64,000 nucleotides of DNA from Cupriavidus oxalaticus (GCF_016894385.1 NZ_CP069812.1:868001-932000), one strand, 5' to 3'; numbered from the stretch's first letter, positions 8,005-17,547 are shown. Notes: generated by a model not told the origin, from the letters alone. Translations and numbers: made by a program.

Positions 8005-8793
8005 ATGGACCTGGGATTGCGCGGCAAGCATGCGCTGGTGTGCGGCGCCAGCAAGGGCCTTGGACTTGCCTGCGCCGACGCGCTCGCGGCGGAAGGCGTT
8101 GATGTGGTGATCGTGGCGCGCGGCGCCGAGGCGCTGGAGAAGGCCGCCGCCGACCTGCGTGCCCGCCATGGCCGCCGCGTGATCGCGGTCGCGACCGACA
8201 TCACCACGCCCGAAGGCCGCAAGGCTGCGCTGGACGCTGCCGCCAGGCTGGGCAACCTCGACATCCTGGTCAACAACGCCGGCGGCCCGCCGCCGGGCAA
8301 CTTCCGCGACTGGGAGCGCAGCGACTGGCTGGCCGCGCTCGACGCCAACATGCTGACCCCGATCGAGCTGATCAAGGCCACCGTCGACGGCATGATCGCG
8401 CGCAAGTGGGGCCGCATCATCAATATCACCAGCGGCGCGGTCAAGGCGCCGATCGACGTGCTGGGGCTGTCCAACGGCGCGCGCTCGGGCCTGACCGGCT
8501 TTGTCGCGGGGGTGGCGCGCGAAGTGGCGCAGCATGGCGTGACCATCAACAACCTGCTGCCCGGCCCGTTCAATACCGACCGGCTGCGCAAGACCATGGA
8601 AGGCGGTGCGAAGCAGGCCGGCCTGAGCGTCGAGGAAGTGGCGCAGCGCCGGGCCGCGCAGAACCCGACGCGCCGCTTCGGCGAGCCGGCCGAGTTCGGC
8701 GCCGCCTGCGCCTTCCTGTGCAGCCGCAACGCCGCCTATATCACCGGGCAGAACCTGCTGATCGACGGCGGCGCCTACCCCGGCACGTTCTGA
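8005..8793 (+). CDS. SDR-family protein lacking the canonical YxxxK pair
   Basis: A 262-residue Rossmann protein of the short-chain dehydrogenase/reductase family. The nucleotide-binding loop GASKGLG (14-20), NNAGG (90-94), the serine of ITSGAV (143) and the LPGPFNTD and QNLLIDGG segments are all present. Where classical SDRs have Tyr-x-x-x-Lys, this protein has Ser156-Asn-Gly-Ala-Arg160. A normal keto-reductase mechanism is therefore doubtful. I recall a divergent SDR subgroup with a similar SNGAR block, so this may be a real subfamily. An AAAGGAG precedes the ATG, and methylglyoxal synthase follows 47 bp later. Confidence 0.85.
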   Translation: MDLGLRGKHALVCGASKGLGLACADALAAEGVDVVIVARGAEALEKAAADLRARHGRRVIAVATDITTPEGRKAALDAAARLGNLDILVNNAGGPPPGNFRDWERSDWLAALDANMLTPIELIKATVDGMIARKWGRIINITSGAVKAPIDVLGLSNGARSGLTGFVAGVAREVAQHGVTINNLLPGPFNTDRLRKTMEGGAKQAGLSVEEVAQRRAAQNPTRRFGEPAEFGAACAFLCSRNAAYITGQNLLIDGGAYPGTF

Positions 8794-8840
8794 TCTCCAC
8801 CAGCCTGCTGCAGTCTCACCACCCCAACCAGGAATTACTG

Positions 8841-9248
8841 ATGACACGCCCTCGCATTGCGCTGATCGCCCATGACCACAAGAAGGACGACGTCGTCGCC
8901 TTCGCCAAGCGCCACCGCGCGTTTCTCTCGCAATGCGAGCTGCTGGCCACCGGTACCACCGGCGGGCGCCTGATCGACGAGGTGGGATTGGATGTGACGC
9001 GCATGCTGTCGGGGCCATGGGGCGGCGACCTGCAGATCGGCGCGCAGCTGGCCGAAGGGCGCGTGCGCGCCGTGGTGTTCCTGCGCGACCCGATGACGCC
9101 GCAGCCGCATGAACCCGACATCAACGCGCTGGTGCGCGCGTGCGACGTGCACAACGTGCCGTGCGCGACCAACGTGGCCACTGCCGAACTGATGATCGCC
9201 GGCCTGGCCGATGAGGCCAATGCGCCCGACAGCGCGCAGGCAGGCTGA
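8841..9248 (+). CDS. mgsA: Methylglyoxal synthase
   Basis: This converts dihydroxyacetone phosphate to methylglyoxal and phosphate, a glycolytic bypass used when phosphate is limiting. The 135-residue protein carries the family blocks [10 protein letters not shown] (His11, His13), ATGTTGG, the catalytic-aspartate block [10 protein letters not shown] (Asp63), [15 protein letters not shown] (Asp83, His90) and NVATAE. It is slightly shorter than the E. coli enzyme at the C-terminus. The ATG follows AGGAATTACTG. Between an SDR and a quinone oxidoreductase on the same strand, it may belong to a small redox/carbonyl-stress operon. Confidence 0.95.
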   Translation: MTRPRIALIAHDHKKDDVVAFAKRHRAFLSQCELLATGTTGGRLIDEVGLDVTRMLSGPWGGDLQIGAQLAEGRVRAVVFLRDPMTPQPHEPDINALVRACDVHNVPCATNVATAELMIAGLADEANAPDSAQAG

Positions 9249-9288
9249 ATTCCCCCCGATCGATGCAACACAACAAGGAGCGACGCAG

Positions 9289-10266
9289 ATGAGCAAAGCC
9301 ATCCGGATCGAGCAGACCGGCGGTCCTGAAGTCATGCAGTGGGTCGACGTGGACGTAGGCGAGCCCGGCCCCGGCCAGGTGCGCGTGCGCCACGAGGCGG
9401 TGGGCCTGAACTACATCGACGTCTATTTCCGCACCGGCTTGTACAAGCAGCCGCTGCCCGGCGGCCTGGGCATGGAAGGCGCCGGCGTGGTCGAGGCGGT
9501 GGGTGAGGGCGTCGGCCACGTGAGCGTGGGCGACCGCGTCGCCTATGCCGGCCGTCCGACCGGCGCGTATGCGCAGGTGCGTGTCATGCCGGCCGATATC
9601 GTGGTGCGGCTGCCGGACGCGATCCCGTTCGACACCGCCGCGGCGATGATGCTGCAGGGCCTGACCGCGCAATACCTGATCCGCGACAGCTACAAGGTGC
9701 AGCCGGGCGACACGGTGCTGCTGCATGCGGCTGCCGGCGGCGTGGGCCTGATCGTCAGCCAGTGGCTCAAGGCGCTTGGCGTGACCGTGATCGGCACCGT
9801 CGGCACGGATGAGAAGGCCGAGCTGGCGCGCGCCAACGGCTGCGCCCATACCATCGTCTACACGCGCGAGTCGTTCGTTGACCGCGTCAAGGAAATCACC
9901 AACGGCAAGGGCGTGCCGGCGGTCTACGACTCGATCGGCAAGGACACCTTCCAGGGCTCGCTCGACTGCCTGGCGCCGCGCGGCACCATGGTGAGCTTCG
10001 GCAATGCCTCCGGTCCGGTGCCGCCGTTCGATCTCTCGGTGCTGGGCAGCAAGGGTTCGCTGCGGCTGACGCGCCCGACGCTGATGACCTATGTGGTGCA
10101 CCGCGAGCTGCTCGAGCCGATGGTGGCCGACCTGTTCGATGCGGTCACGACGGGCAAGGTCAAGGTCGATATCCGCCAGCGCTATGCGCTGTCGGAAGTG
10201 GCGCAGGCGCACCGCGACCTGGAGTCGCGCAAGACCACCGGCTCGACCATCCTGCTGCCGCGCTGA
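9289..10266 (+). CDS. NADPH:quinone oxidoreductase (zinc-independent MDR family)
   Basis: A 325-residue medium-chain reductase that would transfer hydride from NADPH to quinones or other activated carbonyls. It has GLNYIDVYFRTGLYK near residues 38-52, GMEGAGVVEAVG, the nucleotide-binding AAAGGVGL, and no structural zinc cysteine cluster. Length and motifs match E. coli QorA. The ATG at 9289 is preceded by AAGGAG; an in-frame upstream start overlapping mgsA lacks one. It is followed by an intrinsic terminator. Confidence 0.92.
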   Translation: MSKAIRIEQTGGPEVMQWVDVDVGEPGPGQVRVRHEAVGLNYIDVYFRTGLYKQPLPGGLGMEGAGVVEAVGEGVGHVSVGDRVAYAGRPTGAYAQVRVMPADIVVRLPDAIPFDTAAAMMLQGLTAQYLIRDSYKVQPGDTVLLHAAAGGVGLIVSQWLKALGVTVIGTVGTDEKAELARANGCAHTIVYTRESFVDRVKEITNGKGVPAVYDSIGKDTFQGSLDCLAPRGTMVSFGNASGPVPPFDLSVLGSKGSLRLTRPTLMTYVVHRELLEPMVADLFDAVTTGKVKVDIRQRYALSEVAQAHRDLESRKTTGSTILLPR

Positions 10267-10283
10267 TCCCGGTTCTGCGCAGC

Positions 10284-10324
10284 ATAAAAAAATCCCCGGA
10301 GCACTCGGTGCCCGGGGATTTTTC
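10284..10324. terminator. Bidirectional intrinsic terminator
   Basis: An ATCCCCGG/CCGGGGAT stem sits between a run of A on the left and a run of T on the right. It serves the quinone oxidoreductase gene and, on the other strand, the YkvA gene ending at 10335. Confidence 0.88.
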
Positions 10325-10334
10325 GTTGGCGGCT

Positions 10335-10628
10335 TCAGTGCGGCCGGACCGTGGTGGCGGTCGCGCGCGCCTGCGCCTGGCGCAGGATATGCGGTGGCAG
10401 GCGCTTCAGGATCAGGTGGACGGCCAGCGGGATCAGCACCACGTCATCGATGATGCCGAGGCCCGCGACCACGTCAGGCACGAGGTCGATCGGTGAAATC
10501 GCATACAGCAGCAGCCCGATCGCCGCGGGTTTCAGCCATGCCGGCGCATCCGGGTGGCGCAGCGCATACCAGAACAGCCGCCCGTCGCGGCGTACCAGCG
10601 TCCACAGGGCCGAAAATCGCTTCAACAT
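10335..10628 (-). CDS. YkvA/DUF1232 small membrane protein
   Basis: A 97-residue protein with the DUF1232 signature AISPIDLVPDVVAGLGIIDD in a hydrophobic hairpin (residues about 35-70) and basic ends. Members are small inner-membrane-associated proteins of unknown role. The ATG has GGAGGCC upstream (AGGAGG-like on the minus strand). It faces a shared terminator. Confidence 0.9.
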   Translation of the reverse strand: MLKRFSALWTLVRRDGRLFWYALRHPDAPAWLKPAAIGLLLYAISPIDLVPDVVAGLGIIDDVVLIPLAVHLILKRLPPHILRQAQARATATTVRPH

Positions 10629-10754
10629 GAGAGGCCTCCTTCACATGGTGCGCGCCTGACACTGGCGCATACGCAGAGAGGTTGGGCCGTTGTGGGCGGC
10701 TTCAAGTTCCGCGGGAGGCAATGTGATGGGGGAGGCAGGAGGGTCGGTTTGCTC

Positions 10755-10778
10755 CCCTCTCCCGCGCGCGGGAGAGGG
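10755..10778. repeat. 24-bp palindromic REP-like element, copy 2
   Basis: Same CCCTCTCCCGC stem as the copy at 6257-6280, but with the centre CGCG closing a perfect 24-bp palindrome. It lies downstream of the BMP gene on the minus strand, in the otherwise featureless 10629-10822 gap. Confidence 0.75.
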
Positions 10779-10822
10779 AGAACACCTTGCTTAGGCGAGT
10801 CCGGACGCCTTTGGTGCACCAA

Positions 10823-11962
10823 TCAGCCCGGAATCTTCCCTTCCACCCCTTCGACGTAGAACTTCACGCCGTGCAGGAACTTGTCATCCGCGACCTGATC
10901 CTGTGCCAGTTGCTCCTTGCCCGTGTTGTCCTTGAGCGGACCCTTCCAGATCGGCGCGCTGCCATCGGCGATGCCCTGCTTGCGCTCTTCGACCAGCTTC
11001 TTCACGTCCTCGGGCACGACCGCATTGAACGACTTCAGGTCGATCATGCCTTCTTTCAGCCCCCACCACGTGGTGCTGTTCTTCCACTGGTTGTTCAGCA
11101 CGTCTTCCACCACCTTGTTGTAGTAGACGCCCCACGAGATCACCGACGCGGCCAGGTGGGCCTTGTCGCCGAACTTGGTCATGTCGCTGTCCCAGCCGAA
11201 GGCATACACCCCCTTCTCCTGCGCGGTCTGCACCACGGCGGCTGAGTCGGTGTTCTGCATCAGCATGTCGACGCCCTGGCCGATCAGCGTGGTGGCGGCT
11301 TCGCGTTCCTTGCCCGGATCGAACCACTTGTTGACCCACACTACCTTGACGGTGGCGTTCGGGTTGACGCTGCGCGCGCCCAGCGTGAACGAGTCGATAT
11401 TGCGGATCACCTCGGGGATGGGCACCGAAGCCACCACGCCCATCTTGCCGGTCTTGCTCATCTTGCCGGCGACCACGCCCGCCAGGTACGCGCCTTCATA
11501 GGTGCGCACGTCGTACTGGGCCAGGTTGTCGGCGGTCTTGAAGCCGGTGGCGTGCTCGAACTTCACGTCCGGGAATTCCCTGGCGACCTTGAGCATCGAC
11601 TCCATGTAGCCGAAGGTCGTGCCGAAGATCAGCTTGTTGCCCTGGCTGGCCAGGTCGCGGAACACGCGCTCGGCGTCGGCCGCGGATTCCGGCACGTTCT
11701 CGACATAGGTGGTCTTGACCTTGTCGCCGAACTTCTCTTCCACGGCCTTGCGGCCGTTGTCATGCGCGAAGGTCCAGCCGGCGTCGCCGACCGGTCCGAT
11801 ATAGACGAAGGCAACCTTGAGCGGCTCGGCCTTCTGCTCGGCAGCGGGGGCCTGGCCCGCCGTCTCGGCAGGCTTGTCGGCCTCCTTCTTGCCGCAGCCG
11901 GCCAGGGCCAGCAGGGCGGTGGCGGCAAGCGCCGCCAGGGTCTTCCTGCGCGTGACGATCAT
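10823..11962 (-). CDS. BMP-family ABC transporter substrate-binding lipoprotein
   Basis: A 379-residue exported lipoprotein: basic n-region, hydrophobic helix and lipobox LALAGC (Cys23), then an acidic linker and a BMP/Med periplasmic-binding domain starting at LKVAFVYIGPVGDAGWTFAHD. Family members bind nucleosides, and the paired ATPase and permeases upstream match that importer type. It is the last gene of a four-gene minus-strand set, separated from the permease by 69 bp. Substrate (purine nucleoside) is inferred from the family. Confidence 0.93.
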   Translation of the reverse strand: MIVTRRKTLAALAATALLALAGCGKKEADKPAETAGQAPAAEQKAEPLKVAFVYIGPVGDAGWTFAHDNGRKAVEEKFGDKVKTTYVENVPESAADAERVFRDLASQGNKLIFGTTFGYMESMLKVAREFPDVKFEHATGFKTADNLAQYDVRTYEGAYLAGVVAGKMSKTGKMGVVASVPIPEVIRNIDSFTLGARSVNPNATVKVVWVNKWFDPGKEREAATTLIGQGVDMLMQNTDSAAVVQTAQEKGVYAFGWDSDMTKFGDKAHLAASVISWGVYYNKVVEDVLNNQWKNSTTWWGLKEGMIDLKSFNAVVPEDVKKLVEERKQGIADGSAPIWKGPLKDNTGKEQLAQDQVADDKFLHGVKFYVEGVEGKIPG

Positions 11963-12031
11963 GCTTTCTCCTTGTGATGAATTGTTGGTAGCTCGGGGAT
12001 TTCCGTCAAAAAAGCGATCCGATACCGGCGC

Positions 12032-12952
12032 TCAGGCATTGCCGGGCCGGAACGGCTTGCCCAGCGATGCCGGCATGTTCAGGCGTATCCACGCCGGGTT
12101 GCGCGAGATCAGCGCCAGCACCACGATGGTGGCCGCGTACGGCAGCATCGACAGGAATTGCGACGGCACCGATACGCCGATGCCTTGCAGGTAGAACTGC
12201 AGGATGGTCACGCCGCCGAACAGCCACGCGCCGATCAGCACGCGGCCCGGGCGCCAGGTGGCGAAGGTGGTCAGTGCCAGCGCGATCCAGCCGCGGCCGG
12301 CGACCAGGTTCTCGACCCACATCGGGGTGTAGACCAGCGACAGGTAGGCGCCCGCCAGCCCGCAGCACGCGCCGCCGAACAGCAGCGCGCCGAAGCGGAT
12401 GGTGCGCACCGGGTAGCCGAGCGCGTGCGCGGATTCCGGCGCTTCGCCGATCGCGCGCAGCGTCAGGCCCGCGCGCGTGCGGAACAGGAACCACATGATG
12501 GCAAGGCACAGCAGCAGGCTGAAATACACCATCCAGTGATGCTGGAAAAATGCCGGGCCGACGAAGGGCAGGTCGGCCAGTCCGGGCACGGCCTTGGCCT
12601 GCGCCGGCATGGCGAAGCCGACGAAGCGCTGGCCCATGAAGGCCGACAGCCCGGTGCCGAAGATCGACAGCGCCAGGCCGGTGGCGACCTGGTTGGTGGC
12701 CAGCACCAGCGCCAGCCATGAGAACAGCGTGGCCATCAGCATGCCGGCCAGCGCGCCGGCGGCAAAGCCGAGCAGCGGCGACTGGGTCTGGTAGCCGACC
12801 ATGAAGCCGGCCACCGCGGCGACCAGCATCATGCCTTCGGCGCCCAGATTGAGCACGCCCGAGCGCTCGTTGATCAGCAGGCCGAGTGCCGCCAGCAGCA
12901 GCGGCGTGCCCGCGTTGATGGCGGTGGCGATGAGGGGAGCGAGTTGTTCCAT
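12032..12952 (-). CDS. ABC transporter permease (nucleoside importer), subunit 2
   Basis: A 306-residue hydrophobic protein with eight to nine membrane segments. The block [20 protein letters not shown] near residues 24-43 is the conserved signature of the BPD_transp_2 permeases that pair with BMP proteins. It lies 18 bp downstream of the other permease on the minus strand. It should form a heterodimeric channel with that protein. Confidence 0.93.
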   Translation of the reverse strand: MEQLAPLIATAINAGTPLLLAALGLLINERSGVLNLGAEGMMLVAAVAGFMVGYQTQSPLLGFAAGALAGMLMATLFSWLALVLATNQVATGLALSIFGTGLSAFMGQRFVGFAMPAQAKAVPGLADLPFVGPAFFQHHWMVYFSLLLCLAIMWFLFRTRAGLTLRAIGEAPESAHALGYPVRTIRFGALLFGGACCGLAGAYLSLVYTPMWVENLVAGRGWIALALTTFATWRPGRVLIGAWLFGGVTILQFYLQGIGVSVPSQFLSMLPYAATIVVLALISRNPAWIRLNMPASLGKPFRPGNA

Positions 12953-12970
12953 GTTCTTTGTGTGCTCCGC

Positions 12971-14080
12971 TCAGGCCGTGGTGGCGCGCCAGCGCAGGCG
13001 GTTTTCGATCAGCGTGTCGCAGGCCAGCAGGAAGAACAGCAGCATGCCCTGGAACACCCAGCCTATGGCCGACGGCAGGCCCAGGCGCGATTGCGCCATC
13101 TCGCCGCCGATATAGAACAGCGACATCATGATGCCGCCGAAGACGGTGCCGACCGGGTGCAGCCGGCCGATGAACGCGACGATGATCGCGGTGAAGCCGT
13201 AGCCCGGCGAGATCGACGGCAGCAGCTGGCCGATCGGCCCGACCACTTCAAACGCCCCTGCCAGTCCCGCCGTGGCGCCCGAGATCAGCAGCGCGCTCCA
13301 CAACGCGCTGCGCGCCGAAAAGCCCGCGTAGCGCGCCGCCGACGGCGCCGTGCCGCCGACCTGCAGGCGATACCCGGCAAAGCTGCGGAACACGAACACC
13401 GTCATCAACACCACCAGCACCAGCATCACCGCAAAGCCGGCATGCAGGCGCGAGCCCGACATCAGGTTGGGCAGCAGGAACTCGGACGAGAACACCTTGG
13501 ACTGCGGGAAGTTCATGCCGTCGGGATCCTTCAGCGGCCCGTTGACCACCCACAGCAGCAGCTGCTGCGCGATATAGGTGAGCATCAGCGAAACCAGGAT
13601 CTCGTTGGCGTTGAACCTGTCCTTCAGCAGCGCCGTGAGCGAGGCCCACGCCATGCCGCCGGCAATGCCGGCGAGCGAGGCCAGTACCAGCACCACGGTG
13701 CCGTTCATGGCCTGCCCCGGCACGTCGAAATACAGCACCGCAGCGCCCGCGCAGATGCCGCCGGCGATCAGCTGGCCGTCGGCGCCGATGTTCCACACAT
13801 TGGCCCGGTAGCACACCGAAAGTCCCAGCGCACACAGCACCAGCGGCACGGTCTTCAGCAGCACTTCGCCGATGGCGCGCTTGTCGCGCAGCGGATCGGC
13901 CAGGAAGACCTTCAGCGCGGCCACCGGGTCCTTGCCAAGCACCAGGAACAGCAGCGCACCGAACAGCAGCGTCAGCGCCAGCGCGACCACCGGCGAGGCA
14001 TAGGCCATGGTGCGCGACGGCAGCCCGCGCGGTGCCAGCGTGAGCGGGGAGCGGGGGAGGAAGTGTCGTACGTCAGCCAT
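12971..14080 (-). CDS. ABC transporter permease (nucleoside importer), subunit 1
   Basis: A 369-residue permease with multiple membrane helices and the family block CYRANVWNIGADGQLIAGG. Its start overlaps the end of the ATP-binding gene by 8 bases, indicating translational coupling. An additional N-terminal basic stretch of about 25 residues precedes the first helix. It is the larger partner of the 12032-12952 permease, as is normal for this family. Confidence 0.93.
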   Translation of the reverse strand: MADVRHFLPRSPLTLAPRGLPSRTMAYASPVVALALTLLFGALLFLVLGKDPVAALKVFLADPLRDKRAIGEVLLKTVPLVLCALGLSVCYRANVWNIGADGQLIAGGICAGAAVLYFDVPGQAMNGTVVLVLASLAGIAGGMAWASLTALLKDRFNANEILVSLMLTYIAQQLLLWVVNGPLKDPDGMNFPQSKVFSSEFLLPNLMSGSRLHAGFAVMLVLVVLMTVFVFRSFAGYRLQVGGTAPSAARYAGFSARSALWSALLISGATAGLAGAFEVVGPIGQLLPSISPGYGFTAIIVAFIGRLHPVGTVFGGIMMSLFYIGGEMAQSRLGLPSAIGWVFQGMLLFFLLACDTLIENRLRWRATTA

Positions 14081-15632
14081 GGCTTGCCACCTCCGCAGTG
14101 CGTGCCTGGGCGGGACCGCCTTCCCACAAGCCGCTCATCCACAGGCCGACCTGCTCGCGCGTGGCGGTCTCGGTCGGCACCGACGGCGACAGGTGGCCCT
14201 TGGCGATCACGTGCAGCCGGTCGCAGATCGCAAACAGCTCGTCGAGTTCTTCCGACACCACCAGGATGGCGCAGCCGGTGGCCTTCAGCGCCAGGATCTC
14301 GTTATGGATCTGCGCCGCGGCGCCCACGTCCACGCCCCAGGTCGGTTGCGCCACGATCAGTACCTTCGGGCCGCTTTCGATCTCGCGGCCGACAATGAAT
14401 TTCTGCAGGTTGCCGCCGGACAGGCTGCGCGCCAGCGCATCCGGCCCGCTGGCCTTGACGCGGAAGCGGTTGATCACCGCCGCCGCCAGCCCGGTCGCCG
14501 CGCGCGGCGAGATCATGCCCTGCCGCACATAGGGAGGCGTCTGGTGCGACAGCAGGATATTGGTGGCCAGGCTCATGCCCGGCACGGCACCACGCCCCAG
14601 CCGCTCTTCCGGCACGAAGGCGAGACCGGCGCGGCGGCGCCGGCGGGCGTCGAGCTTGCCGACCGGCTTGCCGCCAAGCTTCACCGAGACGTTCGACGCG
14701 CGCGTGTCTTCACCTGACAGCGCGGCGAGCAATTCCTGCTGGCCGTTGCCGGAAACGCCGGCGATGCCGACGATCTCGCCCGCATGCACGTCGAGCGAAA
14801 TACGGTTCAGTTCCGTGGCAAACGCATGCGATCGCGGCAGCGACAGCTCCTGCACGCTCAGCCGCACCGGCCCGCGCTCGGCCGCAACGCGCGCTTCACG
14901 CGGCGGCTCCCCGCCGATCATCAGCCGCGACAGCGATGCCGCGGTTTCCTGGCGCGGATCGCATACGCCGGTGACCTTGCCCATGCGCATCACGGTGGCG
15001 TGATGGCACAGCGCGCGGATCTCGTCGAGCTTGTGGCTGATGTAGAGGATGCTGGTGCCTTCGTCGGCCAGCTGGCGCAGCGTGACGAAGAGCGTTTCCA
15101 CTGCCTGCGGCGTCAGCACCGAAGTGGGCTCGTCCAGGATCAGCAGCTGCGGGTTGGCCAGCAGCGCGCGCACGATCTCGACGCGCTGGCGTTCGCCCAC
15201 CGACAGCGTGTGCACGTGGCGGTTCGGCTCCAGCGGCAGGCCATAGCGTTCGGCGGTGGCGCGGATACGCTCGGCCAGCTGCTTCATGTTGCCTTGCTGG
15301 CTGGCCGGCAGGCCGAGCGCGATGTTCTCGGTCACCGTCAGCGTGTCGAACAGCGAGAAATGCTGGAACACCATGGCGATGCCCAGGTTGCGGGCATCGT
15401 GCGGGCTGCTGATCGTGACCGGCGCCCCGTTGAAATGCATCTCGCCGGCATCGGGCCGGACGGCGCCGAAGATGATCTTCATCAGGGTGGACTTGCCGGC
15501 GCCGTTCTCGCCCAGTACGGCGTGGATCTCGCCGGGGGCGACGGTAAGGCTGACGTCGTCGTTGGCAACGACGCCCGGATAGCGCTTGCTGATATGGGCA
15601 AGCGCCAGCCTGGGAGGGGTCTGTGATGTCAC
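14073..15632 (-). CDS. ABC transporter ATP-binding protein with two nucleotide-binding domains
   Basis: A 519-residue ATPase with tandem ABC cassettes, energising the BMP importer. The N-terminal cassette has Walker A GENGAGKST, signature LSVGERQR and Walker B LLILDEP. The C-terminal cassette has a degenerate Walker A (GVSGNGQQE), LSGGNLQK and AQPTWGVD, as is usual for this family. The start is uncertain: GTG at 15632 leaves a short leader before LALAHISKRYPG. An ATG further upstream (15848) would add about 70 residues that look non-coding and would approach the pirin terminator. The region up to 15860 would then hold its promoter. Confidence 0.9.
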   Translation of the reverse strand: MTSQTPPRLALAHISKRYPGVVANDDVSLTVAPGEIHAVLGENGAGKSTLMKIIFGAVRPDAGEMHFNGAPVTISSPHDARNLGIAMVFQHFSLFDTLTVTENIALGLPASQQGNMKQLAERIRATAERYGLPLEPNRHVHTLSVGERQRVEIVRALLANPQLLILDEPTSVLTPQAVETLFVTLRQLADEGTSILYISHKLDEIRALCHHATVMRMGKVTGVCDPRQETAASLSRLMIGGEPPREARVAAERGPVRLSVQELSLPRSHAFATELNRISLDVHAGEIVGIAGVSGNGQQELLAALSGEDTRASNVSVKLGGKPVGKLDARRRRRAGLAFVPEERLGRGAVPGMSLATNILLSHQTPPYVRQGMISPRAATGLAAAVINRFRVKASGPDALARSLSGGNLQKFIVGREIESGPKVLIVAQPTWGVDVGAAAQIHNEILALKATGCAILVVSEELDELFAICDRLHVIAKGHLSPSVPTETATREQVGLWMSGLWEGGPAQARTAEVASHG

Positions 15633-15863
15633 TGAGGCGGCTCGGGTTGTTGTGAGGGCAGCAACGTCGGGATGAGTCAAAGCGCGGCAGTGCGTGGCGC
15701 AGGATCGCCGCGACGCATTGCAGCATTCATCATGAACTGGTGATGCTCGATATTGGTGACGAATTATATAAGTGCGCGGGGTCTGGAAGGCCCGAAACGG
15801 GCGAGTGTCCAGTCCCCGCAACGGTTGCAGGCAGGTTGCAAGTCGCATGCCGGCTGCGGCACG

Positions 15864-15900
15864 AAAAAAAGCCGCCGCCTCCTTGCGGAGGCGGCGGCTT
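15864..15900 (-). terminator. Intrinsic terminator of the pirin gene
   Basis: A 12-bp GC-rich stem (GCCGCCGCCTCC against GGAGGCGGCGGC) with a TTGC loop. On the minus strand it is followed by seven T, just downstream of the pirin stop at 15933. Confidence 0.9.
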
Positions 15901-15932
15901 GCAGTGCAGGGAGCAGCCCGATGGGCCCGGCG

Positions 15933-16871
15933 TCAGGCGCCGCTGGCAGCCGCGCTGGTCGCGAACCGCCCGTCCCGGAAATCAGCCAGCGTCTGGTAGA
16001 TCTGCTCCTGCGTGTTCATCACGAACGGGCCGTACTGCGCGATCGGCTCATTCAGCGGCTTGCCGGCGATCAGCAGGAAGCGCGCGTCGGCGTCGGCCCG
16101 CACCACCACGCCGTCGGCCACGCCGGCGTTGTCCAGCACGCCCATGCGCTGGGCCTCGACCACCGCGCGGTCGCCCTCGTCGCCGATCGAGACCTCGCCC
16201 TGGTAGACATACACAAAGGCGTTGTGCCCGGCCGGCAGCGCTTGCGTGAACGCCTGTCCAGCCGGCAGGTGCACGTCGAGGTAGAGCGGCTCGGTCACCG
16301 GACGCGTCACCGCGCCGGCCACGCCGTGGCTGGCACCGGCCAGCACACGAACCGTGCCGCCGTTCCCGCCGCTCCCCAGCGCTACCGTTGGAATCTCGGC
16401 CGAGGGCATGTCGCGGTACCACGGCGCGGTCATCTTGTCCGCGGCCGGCAGGTTCAGCCAGAGCTGGAAGCCTTCCATGCGGCCGTCTTCCTGCTCGGGC
16501 ATTTCCGAGTGCACCACGCCGGCGCCGGCCACCATCCACTGGGCGCCGCCATTCTGCAGCAGGCCTTCGTTGCCGGCGCTGTCGCGATGGCGCATGCGGC
16601 CAGCCAGCATGTAGGTGATGGTCTCGAAGCCGCGGTGCGGGTGATCGGGGAAACCGCCGATGTAGTCGTCCTTGCTGTCGGTGCCGAAGGCATCGAGCAT
16701 CAGGAACGGGTCCAGCCGGCGCTGCAGGTTCTGCGTCAGCACGCGGGTCAGCTTGACGCCGGCGCCGTCGGACGTGGCGATGCCCCGCACGACGCGGTCC
16801 ACGGTGCGCGAGCGCTGCACGCTTTCCGCGGCGGTGGCGGGAATGGTGGTGATGGGGGTACGGGGGTCCAT
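15933..16871 (-). CDS. Pirin family protein
   Basis: A 312-residue bicupin. The N-terminal cupin has the metal-binding series DHPHRGFET followed by GVVHSEMPE, giving the three histidines and glutamate of pirins; the C-terminal cupin lacks a metal site. Bacterial pirins such as E. coli YhhW have quercetinase activity in vitro, but the physiological substrate is unknown. A ribosome site (AGGAGAAAGAC) precedes the ATG on the minus strand. It ends in a strong terminator. Confidence 0.93.
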   Translation of the reverse strand: MDPRTPITTIPATAAESVQRSRTVDRVVRGIATSDGAGVKLTRVLTQNLQRRLDPFLMLDAFGTDSKDDYIGGFPDHPHRGFETITYMLAGRMRHRDSAGNEGLLQNGGAQWMVAGAGVVHSEMPEQEDGRMEGFQLWLNLPAADKMTAPWYRDMPSAEIPTVALGSGGNGGTVRVLAGASHGVAGAVTRPVTEPLYLDVHLPAGQAFTQALPAGHNAFVYVYQGEVSIGDEGDRAVVEAQRMGVLDNAGVADGVVVRADADARFLLIAGKPLNEPIAQYGPFVMNTQEQIYQTLADFRDGRFATSAAASGA

Positions 16872-17131
16872 GTCTTTCTCCTGTGGGCGGGAGGCGCTGC
16901 GATCGTGCCGCGCTATCCCGTCGTTTCAGCTACCTCGTCAATTTAGTGGTTTGGCTGGGAAAGAGTAGAGGGCGGGAAGGCAACAGATTGTTCCATCCAT
17001 GGGTCGGCGTTGGCAGGGGCTGCTATCGAAATTGGAACAAAGCAAGCGCGGCGCAAACGCCGGCGACCAGTGCCGCGAACGCCTCGTGGAAGCATAAAAT
17101 TGCCGCAAAACAGGGGCGGGAAAGCGGGAAG
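16872..17131. other. Intergenic stretch between pirin and the osmoprotectant promoter
   Basis: About 260 bp that must contain the pirin promoter on the minus strand. I see no convincing ORF, RNA gene or repeat here. Confidence 0.5.
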
Positions 17132-17164
17132 ATGACAGGATCGAAGAAGATCGCTATAATAGCG
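17132..17164 (+). promoter_or_regulatory. Sigma-70 promoter with palindromic operator over the -10 box
   Basis: ATGACA (17132-17137) and TATAAT (17155-17160) are separated by 17 bp. The -10 box lies inside a 13-bp perfect palindrome CGCTAT-A-ATAGCG (17152-17164), a likely repressor site. The downstream gene starts at 17548, so the leader would be near 380 nt. Confidence 0.65.
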
Positions 17165-17547
17165 CTCTCTTTGTCATCCGTTGATGTGAATTGCAAGGTG
17201 GCCGAATCCGCGCCAGCCCTTGCCAGTCAACGGCCAATAGATCGGCGGCGCGTCGAAAAACCTCAATACCTGCGCTGCCACTGGCCAACCGGTCGCCACG
17301 CTTGCGCGTCGCCGGTTGCGCCGCTTCAGGGAAGGCCCGGCTGCATATGCCGGCATCCCGTCAATCGGGCTCCCCGCCACGGCGGAAGAGCCCACAGACC
17401 GTCCGCCGGCAATCGTGCCGGTCATGGCGGCAATGCAATCTGAACCGGGTCGGTGGCGCCTCCATCTTCGCAATCACCAGCCCATATTGTTTTCCGTTGT
17501 TGGAAAGTGGCGTCTTGCGCTCTTTTCTGGCCGGAGGAGGGGAGAGT
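17165..17547 (+). other. Long 5' leader of the osmoprotectant operon
   Basis: About 380 bp between the promoter-like sequence and the first start codon. It is GC-rich with several possible local hairpins, but I recognise no known riboswitch or tRNA and no convincing small gene. A second promoter closer to the gene could exist. Confidence 0.4.

Noticed and set aside
17165..17547. A glycine or other known riboswitch in the osmoprotectant leader
   Set aside because: I could not find any of the conserved sequence blocks of known riboswitches.
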